Shown: positions 17,194-25,530, counted from the stretch's first letter. The stretch: 64,000 nucleotides of DNA from Chryseobacterium bernardetii (GCF_003815975.1 NZ_CP033932.1:4259501-4323500); one strand, 5' to 3'. Translations and numbers: made by a program. Notes: generated by a model not told the origin, from the sequence alone.

Positions 17194-18735
17194 ATGATAA
17201 AAAGTAAATCAATTGGGCGATACAAAAGGTTTCTGCTTACCTTTCCCCTGGTTGCTTTCGCCCAAAATATGCAGGCGCAGAATGAGCAGGGTACCGGATA
17301 TCCGTATTTTGTCAACTTCACCCAGGGACTGCAGCCACAGGAAGCTTATAAAGTAGCAACAAGCGGTGTTCAGAATGACGCTACCTTTACCACAGACGGA
17401 TTACGGCTTACCCGTAGTGTAAATAATATTTCAGGAGGTGTTATTCTTGCCGATAAGATATTCAAAAGTGATCAGGGAATTAAATTCGAATTTGAGTTCG
17501 CTATTTATGGAGGAAATATCAACGGAGGAGACGGTATTTCTATATTCCTTGTAGATGGATCTATTCCCAAAGAACAGCTTAATCTGGGATATTTTGGAGG
17601 TGGATTAGGATATACTTTTGTACGGGGAGGTGAATCTACAGAAGGACTGAGAGGAGCCTATCTGGGAATTGGTCTGGATGAATTCGGGAATTTCAAAACA
17701 ACTTTTAAACAGACTGAAAGGGTCAGAAATGGAATCTTCGGAGTTACATTAGCCGATGGGCGAAGCAATGTTTCTTTAAGAGGTAAACGCGGAAGCCAAT
17801 ACCTGTCATCAGCCGAGCCTGGGGGCTATAACGGTTATCCCTTGCTTTACAGTGTGGCAACCAATGCTTCCCCGGCCAGCAGTAACAGATCTGCTTATCT
17901 GGATACTACAACAGGAAAATATATTGGCATCAAAAATACAAGTCTTCAGCAATTCAGTATTGAAAGTGGCGGAACTACGATTCCTCAAAATGAAAATGAT
18001 GCAAGATTCCGTAAAGCTTATGTTACTTTGATTCCCAATCCTGCCGGCGGTTACAATATAACCCTGGAAATACAGCACGGAAATGTGAAAGAAAAAGTGA
18101 TTGACAATTATTATTATCCAACTTCTCTGAAATATACGGAGACAACCATCTCCAATACCACAGTAAGAACGCTGGACACATCAGCACCTTCTACTTTCAG
18201 AATTGGGTTTGCTGCTTCCACAGGAGCTGCTAAAAACATACACTTATTGAAAAACTTAGGAGTTACAAGACCTTACGCTGCTGAAGTGACGGATGACCTG
18301 TTTGCGGGTTGCCCTGGGATTAAGTCAACGTATTACCCTTTACTTAATGATGCCGCTTATTCTTCAGCAGGTGGCCAAAACCCTCCAACACTTTCATATG
18401 ATAATCTGGATTTTAATTCATTCCGGTTTTTGGATAGTAATGGAGCTGTGATTCCGAATATAACCGGTGGAGCTTATACCAACAGCCAGGGAACATGGAC
18501 TTATTCATTTACTACCGGAGCGCTTTCTTTCAGGCCTGCGCCTGGTTTTACGGGAGTTGCCCAAATACAGTATGATATTAAAGGCGGCGGACGTAATGGT
18601 ACCGAATCTCCTTATAATTTGGAAGAATACAGATCATTGCCTGCACTGGTTCAGGTTACGGTTTCAAGTACAAATAACTGTAGCAAAGCCTGCGTTATTT
18701 CGAATAGAAATGTTACCCAGACCATAATAAGATAA
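17194..18735 (+). CDS. Secreted L-type lectin-like protein
   Basis: 513 residues. A signal sequence (LLTFPLVAFAQNMQAQ) precedes a legume-lectin-like beta-sandwich (about 30-360): GGVILADKIFKSDQGIKFEF, GDGISIFLVDG, LGYFGGGLGYTF and GAYLGIGLDEFGNF are typical strands of bacterial L-type lectin domains. The C-terminal 150 residues (GAVIPNITGGAYTNSQGTWT, FTGVAQIQYDI) look like a gliding or adhesin-type beta domain. No obvious T9SS sorting domain ends the protein. It probably binds surface glycans outside the cell. Confidence 0.75.
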   Translation: MIKSKSIGRYKRFLLTFPLVAFAQNMQAQNEQGTGYPYFVNFTQGLQPQEAYKVATSGVQNDATFTTDGLRLTRSVNNISGGVILADKIFKSDQGIKFEFEFAIYGGNINGGDGISIFLVDGSIPKEQLNLGYFGGGLGYTFVRGGESTEGLRGAYLGIGLDEFGNFKTTFKQTERVRNGIFGVTLADGRSNVSLRGKRGSQYLSSAEPGGYNGYPLLYSVATNASPASSNRSAYLDTTTGKYIGIKNTSLQQFSIESGGTTIPQNENDARFRKAYVTLIPNPAGGYNITLEIQHGNVKEKVIDNYYYPTSLKYTETTISNTTVRTLDTSAPSTFRIGFAASTGAAKNIHLLKNLGVTRPYAAEVTDDLFAGCPGIKSTYYPLLNDAAYSSAGGQNPPTLSYDNLDFNSFRFLDSNGAVIPNITGGAYTNSQGTWTYSFTTGALSFRPAPGFTGVAQIQYDIKGGGRNGTESPYNLEEYRSLPALVQVTVSSTNNCSKACVISNRNVTQTIIR

Positions 18736-18741
18736 TTGAAT

Positions 18742-18770
18742 AAAGCCAGCTTTTTAGAAGCTGGCTTTTT
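18742..18770 (+). terminator. Terminator after the lectin-like gene
   Basis: Perfect AAAGCCAGC / GCTGGCTTT stem followed by T. Confidence 0.85.
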
Positions 18771-18783
18771 ACTGATATGACAA

Positions 18784-19755
18784 TTAATATTTATTGTTTT
18801 TAATAAAATACCGGATAGCATCCTCTACAGCCTTATCAACAGGATGATATTGAATCCCAAGCTCTTCTACTGACTTCTGATGAGAATAATAGTTATTGAT
18901 CTGAAGTGCTTTCATATTGCAGGTACTGAGGTTTGTTTTTATCTTTAATTTTCTTAAACCATCCCCCATCAATCCAAGGAAATTTAAAACCCAATTAGGA
19001 ATGGCTATCATGATGGGATTTTGATCTGTAATACGGTTTACTTTCTTGAAAAATTCCCTGTAGCTTAAGTTTTCATTGGCTAAAAGGTATTTTTCTCCGG
19101 CTCTTCCGTTTTGAACAGCACTTAATATTCCACTGGCTGCATCTTGCACATCTACAAAATTCTTTCCTCCCTTAGGGTAAAATACCAGTTTCTTTTTCCA
19201 GGCCCAGAAGATCAGCTTCCCCGAACTCGGTTTTGTATCATAAGCCCCGATCATAAAAGTAGGATTCAGAATAACGATCTCTGTATTTTTACAGTTCATT
19301 AAAAGATAATTTTCAGCTTCCAGTTTACTTTGTGCGTAAAAAGAATCTGTAAAAGGATATTTCTGAAGTTTCCTTTCATCTCCCGGCTGTTCTCTGTCTC
19401 CATATCCAATGGTATTGGCTGAACTTACAAACAGAAACCGTCTTATTCCGCAGGATTCAGCCTGGGAAAAAAGATTCAGGGTCATATCAGAATTTATTTT
19501 TTTATAGTCATCATAACAGATCAGGTTCTGACTTGTTTCTGCAGCTATATGAATAAAGCAATCAATGTTTGCAAGGTATGGTGAAAGATCAGAAGCAAGG
19601 CTGCCTTCAATCAGCTTCAGATTTTCATTTTTTTCACCCAGATATTTGCTTTTCTGGCGCACCAGAGCAGTAACAGAATAACCACTTTGTAATAGTTTAA
19701 TGATAACATTGGTTCCCAGAAGCCCTGTAGCTCCGGTTACAAAAACTTTTTTCAT
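18784..19755 (-). CDS. NAD-dependent epimerase/dehydratase family protein
   Basis: 323 residues from ATG 19755 (MKKVFVTGATGLLGTNV), chosen because it makes a four-base ATGA overlap with the upstream SDR gene. The Rossmann motif TGATGLLG lies at residues 7-14 and the extended-SDR active site YAQSKLEAE carries Tyr and Lys. It resembles dihydroflavonol-reductase-like extended SDRs. The substrate is unknown; it probably works with the SDR encoded just upstream. Confidence 0.88.
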   Translation of the reverse strand: MKKVFVTGATGLLGTNVIIKLLQSGYSVTALVRQKSKYLGEKNENLKLIEGSLASDLSPYLANIDCFIHIAAETSQNLICYDDYKKINSDMTLNLFSQAESCGIRRFLFVSSANTIGYGDREQPGDERKLQKYPFTDSFYAQSKLEAENYLLMNCKNTEIVILNPTFMIGAYDTKPSSGKLIFWAWKKKLVFYPKGGKNFVDVQDAASGILSAVQNGRAGEKYLLANENLSYREFFKKVNRITDQNPIMIAIPNWVLNFLGLMGDGLRKLKIKTNLSTCNMKALQINNYYSHQKSVEELGIQYHPVDKAVEDAIRYFIKNNKY

Positions 19756-20537
19756 GCTTTGATCTCTCTTTTTATGGCTTGGGTCATCAGGGGAAGCTTT
19801 ATCCATATGGGAAGAATCTTCATCACCAGCCAGCTTATTGGATTGACCATAATTACGGAATCTTTTTTAAATAACTGCCGAATACACCGGGCTGCTACTT
19901 TATCCGGATTTAAAAGTGTCAGCCTGCCCCAGAAGCCTTGCTTTTCTATTCTTCTGCATACGTCTGCATTGGTTTTCATAGCACCAGGATTCACTACGCT
20001 TACAAAAACATTCGTGTCTTTTAATTCTTCACGCAATCCTCTTGAAAAAGAATGGATGAAACTTTTGGAAGCAGGATATACCGTCTTAAAACCTATTGGG
20101 GAGAATGCTGCCATACTTGAAACATTTAAGATATAAGCATTAGGCTGTTTTAAAAGATTGGGGAGCAATTGATGGGTAATAAGTGATGTAGCAGTTACGT
20201 TAACCTGCAAAATAGTGTTGATATAGTCCGGAGTTGCCTCTGTAAACCTCTTTGTCCCTCCAAGGCCTGCATTGTTAATCAGGATATGGATATTAAAAGA
20301 TGAATTAAGCCATTCCGTAAGCTTCATTACATTTTCATTAACAGAGAGGTCTACTTCATAACAATAAGCTTTTATCTGGTATATTTCTTCGAGTTTCCGG
20401 GAAAGTTCTTTTAAGTTTTGATCCGGGAGACTTACCAGAACAACATTGATCTTTTTCCTGGCCAGGTTTTCGGCAAAGGCTTTTCCAAGTCCCTGGCTTG
20501 CTCCCGTAACCACGGCATATGATTCTTTGGTATCCAT
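19752..20537 (-). CDS. SDR family NAD(P)-dependent oxidoreductase
   Basis: 261 residues. Classical SDR features: TGASQGLGKAFAENL cofactor loop near residue 12, NNAG, Ser in LNVSSMAAF, and the YPASKSF Tyr/Lys pair. The C-terminus (ISWLVMKILPIWIKLPLM) is hydrophobic and may touch the membrane, as in lipid- or steroid-acting SDRs. First gene of a two-gene operon with the epimerase-like gene; the start codon is 19 bases after a TAGCTTTG element. Confidence 0.88.
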   Translation of the reverse strand: MDTKESYAVVTGASQGLGKAFAENLARKKINVVLVSLPDQNLKELSRKLEEIYQIKAYCYEVDLSVNENVMKLTEWLNSSFNIHILINNAGLGGTKRFTEATPDYINTILQVNVTATSLITHQLLPNLLKQPNAYILNVSSMAAFSPIGFKTVYPASKSFIHSFSRGLREELKDTNVFVSVVNPGAMKTNADVCRRIEKQGFWGRLTLLNPDKVAARCIRQLFKKDSVIMVNPISWLVMKILPIWIKLPLMTQAIKREIKA

Positions 20538-20555
20538 AGATTAAATTTTACGGTA

Positions 20556-20563
20556 CAAAGCTA
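20556..20563 (-). promoter_or_regulatory. -7 element (TAGCTTTG) of the SDR operon
   Basis: Minus strand TAGCTTTG at the expected distance upstream of the SDR start. Confidence 0.5.
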
Positions 20564-20696
20564 TCGTAGAAATCCTATTTGAAAGTTCCGGATTATCTCA
20601 GCGAACCTATTTTTTCCAGAAAAGGACAAAACAATACAAACAACTGATAAACAAATCATTAAATATGTCAAAAAGTAAAAGTTTATAATCCTGAAC

Positions 20697-21785
20697 TTAT
20701 TTTTTGAACCCGGAAGGGGTTTGTCCGGTCACTTTTTTAAAAGTAGTATTGAAGGAAGTCTTGGAATTGAAGCCGGATTCATAAGCTATTCCCAGAATGG
20801 ATAGTTTACTATCGGAATCCTTAAGAAGCAGTTTGGCATATTCCACCCTGAATTCATTTACATACTGGAAAAAGTTCTTTTGAAAACCGGTATTGATAAC
20901 ATACGATAAATGGTGGGTAGAAACGGAAAGCATTTCTGCAAGTTTAATAAGGTTTAACTCGCTGTCTAAATAAGGTTTCTGGATTTCCATAATGTTTTCA
21001 AGCTGAGCTTTGATTCTTGTAAGCTCATCATCGGAAATAAGCTTTCGCTTTACTTCACCGGAATCTGAATCATTCTGAATGGAAATTAATTCTTCACGCT
21101 GTTTTTCTTCGAGCGGATAAATCTCTTGTTGTTTTAAAGAATAATACCCAACACAATAAACCACCAGGAGAAATATGGTGTTGATGAAAAAATTTAGAGA
21201 TTTTGGATCATAGAACAGATTATACACTACATAGATAATGTTCACGGCAAGAATGACCAGGATAATATATTCCAGCCAGTTCAAATTAATGCCTTCTGTG
21301 TTGGAAGAAAACTGCTGTATCTTTCGCTGGTGCTTTCTGATAGTAATATAAGAAAGTAAGGTATAGAACAATGCCTGAAACAGAATAAGGATAATGCTCA
21401 AAGGTTCAAAAGGGCTGGTATAGCCTAACCTTGCCAAAATAAGGCATATCACAAATGCTGTCGGCAATAACAGAAACTTTAGATCTGTTATTTTAAACCT
21501 GAAAGAGGGATTGGTATAAAACAATACGCTGAAATAAAAAAAGACAGGTGTAAGATATTGTACAATGCGGACAGGAAATAAGGAATGAAACTCGATAGGT
21601 GAACCGGTAATGAGAAAAAGAATTTCGTCTAACCAGAATGTGGACCAGAGAAAGAGGAAGATTCCAAACCAGAAATTGGCTTTCCGGTTAACTTTTAAAG
21701 GATTAGCAATATTGAACAGAGAAAGCAAAACCAATGAACCATAGATAAGTATCACGATGAAACTGTTGAATTCTGATGTGTTCAT
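20697..21785 (-). CDS. AraC family regulator with membrane-embedded N-terminus
   Basis: 362 residues. The first 215 residues contain about seven hydrophobic segments (FIVILIYGSLVLLSLFNI, ANFWFGIFLFLWSTFWL and others). The last 100 residues are an AraC double HTH (LNLIKLAEMLSVSTHHLSYV and ILGIAYESGFNSKTSFNTTF, ending TGQTPSGFKK). This 7TM-HTH architecture is common in Flavobacteriia. It probably senses a membrane or lipophilic signal and may control the adjacent SDR operon on the same strand. The IS1595 element is inserted just upstream of its start, which may have displaced its promoter. Confidence 0.88.
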   Translation of the reverse strand: MNTSEFNSFIVILIYGSLVLLSLFNIANPLKVNRKANFWFGIFLFLWSTFWLDEILFLITGSPIEFHSLFPVRIVQYLTPVFFYFSVLFYTNPSFRFKITDLKFLLLPTAFVICLILARLGYTSPFEPLSIILILFQALFYTLLSYITIRKHQRKIQQFSSNTEGINLNWLEYIILVILAVNIIYVVYNLFYDPKSLNFFINTIFLLVVYCVGYYSLKQQEIYPLEEKQREELISIQNDSDSGEVKRKLISDDELTRIKAQLENIMEIQKPYLDSELNLIKLAEMLSVSTHHLSYVINTGFQKNFFQYVNEFRVEYAKLLLKDSDSKLSILGIAYESGFNSKTSFNTTFKKVTGQTPSGFKK

Positions 21786-21798
21786 TGGTTTTGATATT

Positions 21799-21806
21799 TA
21801 GATTAA
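21799..21806. repeat. Left target-site duplication TAGATTAA
   Basis: The 8-bp sequence is repeated exactly at 25531-25538, directly abutting both terminal inverted repeats. An 8-bp duplication is the known length for IS1595-family insertions. Confidence 0.9.
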
Positions 21807-21829
21807 GGTAACTATACGTTAGTTTACAC
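21807..21829 (+). repeat. Left terminal inverted repeat of the IS1595 element
   Basis: Begins GGTAACTATACG and ends AGTTTACAC; three mismatches against the right end. Confidence 0.9.
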
Positions 21830-21850
21830 AAACATAAAAAACAAAACAAC

Positions 21851-21884
21851 AAAGACCAACTATTAAATTAGTAGGTCTTTTTTT
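21851..21884 (+). terminator. Inward-facing terminator just inside the left IR
   Basis: Stem AAAGACC / GGTCTTT with an inner ACTA/TAGT pairing, followed by T-rich sequence. No plus-strand gene precedes it, so it probably blocks read-through from outside into the element. Confidence 0.7.
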
Positions 21885-21908
21885 ATTAACAATTTTAAAT
21901 TTTACAAA

Positions 21909-22124
21909 ATGGAAAATACAAAACAACAAAAAGTAGAAATACTAATTACAGAGTTGTTAAAAGAATTTCAAGGTGAACCATATTGGAAAATTAAAGTAAT
22001 TCTTAATTTTTTAGAAAAATGGACACTTGAAAATTCAAGCATACACAAAGAAATAGAAAATGTATGGAAAGACTATTCCTCAGAGAACTTTATACTTTTT
22101 TCAACCTCTTCTAATGAAGATTGA
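21909..22124 (+). CDS. Small hypothetical cargo protein of the IS element
   Basis: 71 residues, K/E-rich and helical (LITELLKEFQGEPYWKIKVI). No family recognised. It starts 24 bases after the left-end terminator. Its 3' end overlaps a convergent small frame by 52 bases, so at least one of the two may be weakly expressed or not real. Confidence 0.5.
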   Translation: MENTKQQKVEILITELLKEFQGEPYWKIKVILNFLEKWTLENSSIHKEIENVWKDYSSENFILFSTSSNED

Positions 22125-22261
22125 TTTAATGATATCAAATCCTTTAATTGATCGAGATCATGACTTGTTCCACCTAAAGTTAGAGATTTAAGTATCTTTT
22201 CAATTTGTTTATTAATTTTTGTTTGTCTTTTTAGTGTATCAAGTAATTTTTCGTTGTCCAT
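22073..22261 (-). CDS. Small hypothetical cargo protein (convergent)
   Basis: 62 residues (MDNEKLLDTLKRQTKINKQI...), probably a short coiled coil. No family recognised. It is transcribed away from the structured RNA region, with a TATATTTA element on the minus strand about 15 bases upstream. It overlaps the 3' end of the plus-strand gene. Confidence 0.5.
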   Translation of the reverse strand: MDNEKLLDTLKRQTKINKQIEKILKSLTLGGTSHDLDQLKDLISLNQSSLEEVEKSIKFSEE

Positions 22262-22308
22262 AAGCTGAAAGTTTTGCCCTAAATATAAGTAAAAAAGGTA
22301 TAATTTTT

Positions 22309-22520
22309 GTACTTTTGTAGGAATATTTATCGATTAAAAAGAAAGCGTTAGCTTTTATTCTGTTACCTGAAATCTGGAAAATTTCTCAAAATGACACAGA
22401 ATAAACAACTGACACTTACATCCTATATGGGTGTGGGTTGTCTTGTTTATGTCATTTGGCAATCCAGAGCCACAGGTAATAAATAAAGACTACAAACCCA
22501 CACCTTTCTTTATTTATAAT
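22309..22520 (+). ncRNA. Candidate structured RNA in the IS1595 element (two hairpins with loop-loop complement)
   Basis: A TACTTTTG promoter element (22310-22317) precedes a run of helices. A small hairpin AAAGC/GCTTT sits at 22342-22355. A long rod follows: 22363-22369 with 22473-22479, 22373-22378 with 22463-22468, 22389-22396 with 22450-22457, 22402-22408 with 22443-22449, 22411-22414 with 22439-22442 and 22418-22423 with 22429-22434. A second hairpin pairs 22479-22488 with 22508-22517 (10 bp). Its loop contains AACCCACACC (22495-22504), the exact complement of GGTGTGGGTT (22430-22439) in the first rod. Nearly all helices are perfect. Function unknown; it may instead be a structured mRNA for a 31-residue peptide. 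Confidence 0.6.
22391..22486 (+). CDS. Possible 31-residue hydrophobic peptide inside the structured RNA
   Basis: ATG to TAA gives a peptide beginning MTQNKQLTLTSYMGVG with a hydrophobic centre (YMGVGCLVYVIW) and a basic end. Small hydrophobic peptides encoded in tightly folded mRNAs are typical of type I toxins, but the frame could be chance within a non-coding RNA. No Shine-Dalgarno is seen, which is not decisive in Bacteroidetes. Confidence 0.25.
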   Translation: MTQNKQLTLTSYMGVGCLVYVIWQSRATGNK

Positions 22521-22564
22521 CTTAAAATTTCTGCTTTGGGTTTGAGTGGATTATCAAATTCACT

Positions 22565-23044
22565 ATGAAAAAAATTATCTTTTCCTTATGTATGTTAATG
22601 GGGACTTTTTGTTTTTCCCAAACTGTAACCAAAAAGTTTAATTCATATTATAATAGATATGAATATTATGATTCTTCATCAAACCTTATAGGTTATGAAA
22701 AATACAATAGTTACTCTGGTCAATGGGAATATTATAGCTTAAAAAGCCCTCAACAATCAAGGCAACCTTATCAGTATAAAGATCCTCAAGAATTAGATAT
22801 TTCTAATTTGGGGAACGCTGCAACCACTTTGCAGAACAGATATAATAGCAATCAAAAAAATGCTCAATCTGTTGTAGATGATATTCTTTATCAAATAAAG
22901 TCCTTAAATATATCTGATGATCGTAAAAACAGGATCATAGAATCTTTTAATAAGACTGTTATTAATAATATGGAAAGTCTTTATAGAGGTAATGTTAGTT
23001 GGCTGTATGATGCTGCTAATACAATCATTAAAAATACAAAATAG
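22565..23044 (+). CDS. Secreted hypothetical cargo protein
   Basis: 159 residues with a signal peptide (MKKIIFSLCMLMGTFCFSQT). The mature part starts with a Y-rich section (KFNSYYNRYEYYDSSSNLIG, SYSGQWEYYS) that looks like short WW-like or RHS-like strands, followed by a helical region (about 75-155). I recognise no family. It ends five bases before the transposase gene, so the two share a transcript. Confidence 0.7.
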   Translation: MKKIIFSLCMLMGTFCFSQTVTKKFNSYYNRYEYYDSSSNLIGYEKYNSYSGQWEYYSLKSPQQSRQPYQYKDPQELDISNLGNAATTLQNRYNSNQKNAQSVVDDILYQIKSLNISDDRKNRIIESFNKTVINNMESLYRGNVSWLYDAANTIIKNTK

Positions 23045-23049
23045 TAGAT

Positions 23050-23976
23050 ATGTTTAACACCAACATAAAATCAGTATTTGAATTAACTCAAACCTTTTCA
23101 ACAGAACAGGATTGTATTGATTATTTGGAGATATTGAAATGGAACAAACTTCCTGTAAGTCCTTTTGATGAAAATTCAAAAGTATATAAGTGTAAGAATA
23201 ATCAATATAGATGCAAGAATACAGGCAAGTATTTTAATGTTAAGACAGGAACAATGTTTGAGAATTCTAAAGTTAGTCTTCGTAAATGGTTCATGGCTAT
23301 TTGGCTTGTTACGTCCCACAAGAAAGGGATTAGTTCTATACAGTTAGGAAAAGATATTGGAGTGAGACAAGCAACAGCATGGTTCATGTTACAAAGAATT
23401 AGAGCATGTTTTGGTATTGAGAATAATAATGAGCTTGAAGGTATTGTAGAATGTGATGAAACTTTTATTGGTGGTAAGAACAAGAACCGTCACAAAGACA
23501 AGAAGGTTCCACACTCACAAGGACGAAGTTTTAAAGACAAAGTTCCTGTAATGGGAATGTTGCAAAGAGATGGTAAAATGAATGCATATGTTGTAGATGA
23601 TACAAAAAGAAAAAGCATTCAACCTTTGATTTGCAGATATGTAAATCCTGAAAAAACAATATTAATAAGTGATGAATGGTGGGCTTATAAAGGCTTAGAT
23701 AAATATTATACTCATAATGTAATCGACCATTCTAAAAAAGAGTATGTAAGTTTGCAGGACAATAATATACACACAAATAACATAGAAGGAAGTTGGAACA
23801 TACTGAAAAGAAGTGTTTCAGGAATGTACAATCACGTTTCAAAAAAGCATCTTCAAAAATATGTTGATGAATTTGTGTATAGATTTAACCTGAGAAAGGT
23901 CACAGACCAAGAAAAATTCAGATATTTGTTGTCAAATTCAAATGTCCGAACTAAGTATAAAGAATTATGTCATTAG
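23050..23976 (+). CDS. IS1595-family transposase (ISXO2-like DDE domain)
   Basis: 308 residues. The N-terminus (CKNNQYRCKNTGKYFNVKTG) has the CxxC-type zinc-ribbon region reduced to CKNNQYRC, then a helix-turn-helix part (SIQLGKDIGVRQATAWFML). Catalytic residues of the ISXO2 fold: Asp136 in VECDETFIGG, Asp208 in ILISDEWWAY, and the HTNNIEGSW motif with Asn244/Glu246, then LKR. The length and intact motifs suggest an active enzyme. It overlaps the next gene by 10 bases. Confidence 0.95.
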   Translation: MFNTNIKSVFELTQTFSTEQDCIDYLEILKWNKLPVSPFDENSKVYKCKNNQYRCKNTGKYFNVKTGTMFENSKVSLRKWFMAIWLVTSHKKGISSIQLGKDIGVRQATAWFMLQRIRACFGIENNNELEGIVECDETFIGGKNKNRHKDKKVPHSQGRSFKDKVPVMGMLQRDGKMNAYVVDDTKRKSIQPLICRYVNPEKTILISDEWWAYKGLDKYYTHNVIDHSKKEYVSLQDNNIHTNNIEGSWNILKRSVSGMYNHVSKKHLQKYVDEFVYRFNLRKVTDQEKFRYLLSNSNVRTKYKELCH

Positions 23977-24212
23977 GTGAAGCACTTAAAGAAAAAAATG
24001 TGAGATACATTACAAAAGATGGTGTAGATTATTTTTATGTTGAAGATATAAAGAAAAATTATGAATACTTTGTATTCGATGGAACTAAAATAATTTACAT
24101 AGACAATATTCCTTTAGTTGATGGCAAACATGTGCTTAAATTAGTGGAATTCGATTTGAATATGAAAAAGGTTTTAAACTTTAAACCTAAAAAGAAAGAT
24201 AAAGAATCTTAA
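23967..24212 (+). CDS. Small hypothetical cargo protein
   Basis: 81 residues, beta-rich and ending in a lysine-rich tail. The start overlaps the end of the transposase frame by 10 bases, indicating coupled translation. No family recognised; it might be a transposition accessory protein. Confidence 0.6.
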   Translation: MSLGEALKEKNVRYITKDGVDYFYVEDIKKNYEYFVFDGTKIIYIDNIPLVDGKHVLKLVEFDLNMKKVLNFKPKKKDKES

Positions 24213-24323
24213 TCTGGGAATTAACATTTTTGTAAATGTTATATATTGATAATATATTTGTAAATATTTTTATATGCGACTTATTTTGTCGTATATTTAA
24301 TTACTTTTACAAAAAATATTAAT

Positions 24324-24536
24324 ATGAAAACGATAGAAGCCGAAAAAATAAGATTAGACAAACAAAAAGAGGCTGAGCAATTGTTTAAAAAATTAGGGAT
24401 TGAAGAAAAATCAAAAACAGAAATTTTTGGTTTCGGAATTGATAAATTTGTGTCTAATAAAGATGATAATAAAAAAACAAAACTTCATTGGACAAGATTA
24501 TCAATAAATTCTAATGCAACTCATACAATTGACTAA
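24324..24536 (+). CDS. Small hypothetical cargo protein coupled to the protease
   Basis: 70 residues, mainly a charged N-terminal helix (MKTIEAEKIRLDKQKEAEQL) and an extended C-terminus. Its TAA overlaps the ATG of the protease gene (TAATG), so the two are expressed together, perhaps as partner or substrate. No family recognised. Confidence 0.65.
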   Translation: MKTIEAEKIRLDKQKEAEQLFKKLGIEEKSKTEIFGFGIDKFVSNKDDNKKTKLHWTRLSINSNATHTID

Positions 24537-25435
24537 TGCCCACTTGGAACGAAATAGTTGAAGAGATAAATAATCAACCTAATCCTTTTGATTTAATCAG
24601 AAGAAAATATATAAAGCAATTATCTGATAAAACAGGTAGAAACGTTTTAACATATTATTCTGGTTGGTTACAGAAAGGTCATTTATCATCACATGGATTT
24701 AGATTTGATATTACAGATTCTGATAAAATGGGCTTTATGTCCACGATTAATGGTTTAGATAAAACAAAAGGTCTAGACTTAGTTTTACATACTCCAGGAG
24801 GTTCAATTGGAGCAACAGAATCAATAGTTAATTATTTAAAATCAATTTTTGGAAACGACATACGAGCAATAATTCCCCAGACAGCAATGTCCGCTGGAAC
24901 AATGATTGCTTGTTCGTGTAAAGAGATTTTAATGGGAAAACATTCTAATTTAGGACCTATTGATCCTCAACTTGGAATCGGTATACCTGCTCATGGTATT
25001 ATTGAAGAATTTGAAAAAGCAAAAGCTGAAATTATAGCTAATCCATTAACAATACCTGTTTGGCAAACGATCCTTTCTAAATATAATCCGACATTAATAG
25101 GAGAATGTGAAAAAGCTATTAAATGGTCAGAAGATATGGTTAAAAATTGGCTTAAAGACAACATGTTTAATGGAGAGGCTGATAGTGAAACTAAAGCCAA
25201 TGCTATAATAGCAGAATTAGGGAGTCATGCATTAACTTTATCTCACGATAGACATTTATCTCCTGTAATTCTTAAAGGACTTGGTTTAAAAATAATTGAT
25301 TTAGAATCTGAACAAGATTTGCAGGATAAGGTTTTAAGTGTTCATCATGCTAGCATAATAACTCTAACTCAAACACCAACATATAAAATAATTGAAAATC
25401 AAGAGGGAAAAGCTTATGTTCAATTAGTTGACTAA
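24536..25435 (+). CDS. SDH-family Clp-fold serine protease (SppA/ClpP-like)
   Basis: 299 residues. The ClpP/crotonase fold is visible from LDLVLHTPGGSIGATESIVN (81-100) through the nucleophile elbow QTAMSAGTMIA (Ser119) and the SNLGPIDPQLG loop (Asp143). This matches the family known for a Ser-Asp-His triad. The histidine is probably in LTLSHDRHLSPV. No signal or membrane segment, so cytoplasmic. It is the last gene of the mobile element. Function on such elements is unknown; a defence or regulatory role is possible. Confidence 0.8.
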   Translation: MPTWNEIVEEINNQPNPFDLIRRKYIKQLSDKTGRNVLTYYSGWLQKGHLSSHGFRFDITDSDKMGFMSTINGLDKTKGLDLVLHTPGGSIGATESIVNYLKSIFGNDIRAIIPQTAMSAGTMIACSCKEILMGKHSNLGPIDPQLGIGIPAHGIIEEFEKAKAEIIANPLTIPVWQTILSKYNPTLIGECEKAIKWSEDMVKNWLKDNMFNGEADSETKANAIIAELGSHALTLSHDRHLSPVILKGLGLKIIDLESEQDLQDKVLSVHHASIITLTQTPTYKIIENQEGKAYVQLVD

Positions 25436-25461
25436 TTAAAACAACTTTAATAAATAGTATA

Positions 25462-25495
25462 AAAGAGGACTGATTAATTTAGCCCTCTTTTTATT
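25462..25495 (+). terminator. Terminator at the right end of the IS element
   Basis: Stem AAAGAGG / CCTCTTT followed by T-rich sequence, just before the right inverted repeat. Confidence 0.75.
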
Positions 25496-25507
25496 TTTAA
25501 CAAACTA

Positions 25508-25530
25508 GTGTAAACTGGCGTATAATTACC
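25508..25530 (-). repeat. Right terminal inverted repeat of the IS1595 element
   Basis: Reverse complement begins GGTAATTATACG and ends AGTTTACAC, matching the left end at 20 of 23 bases. Confidence 0.9.

Larger units (their letters stand above)
21807..25530 (+). mobile_element. IS1595-family insertion element with cargo genes (3724 bp)
   Basis: Terminal inverted repeats (21807-21829 and 25508-25530) match at 20 of 23 positions, both beginning GGTAA, and are bounded by the 8-bp duplication TAGATTAA. The transposase at 23050 has the ISXO2-like DDE fold. The element also holds two small genes, a structured RNA region, a secreted protein, two short genes and a Clp-fold serine protease, i.e. far more than a minimal IS of about 1 kb. 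Passenger-carrying members are known in this family. Both ends carry terminators that insulate it. Confidence 0.93.

Noticed and set aside
22363..22380. TPP-riboswitch-like TTACCTGAAATCTGG string
   Set aside because: Only a short similarity to the THI-box; the rest of the consensus is missing and the helices fit a different fold.
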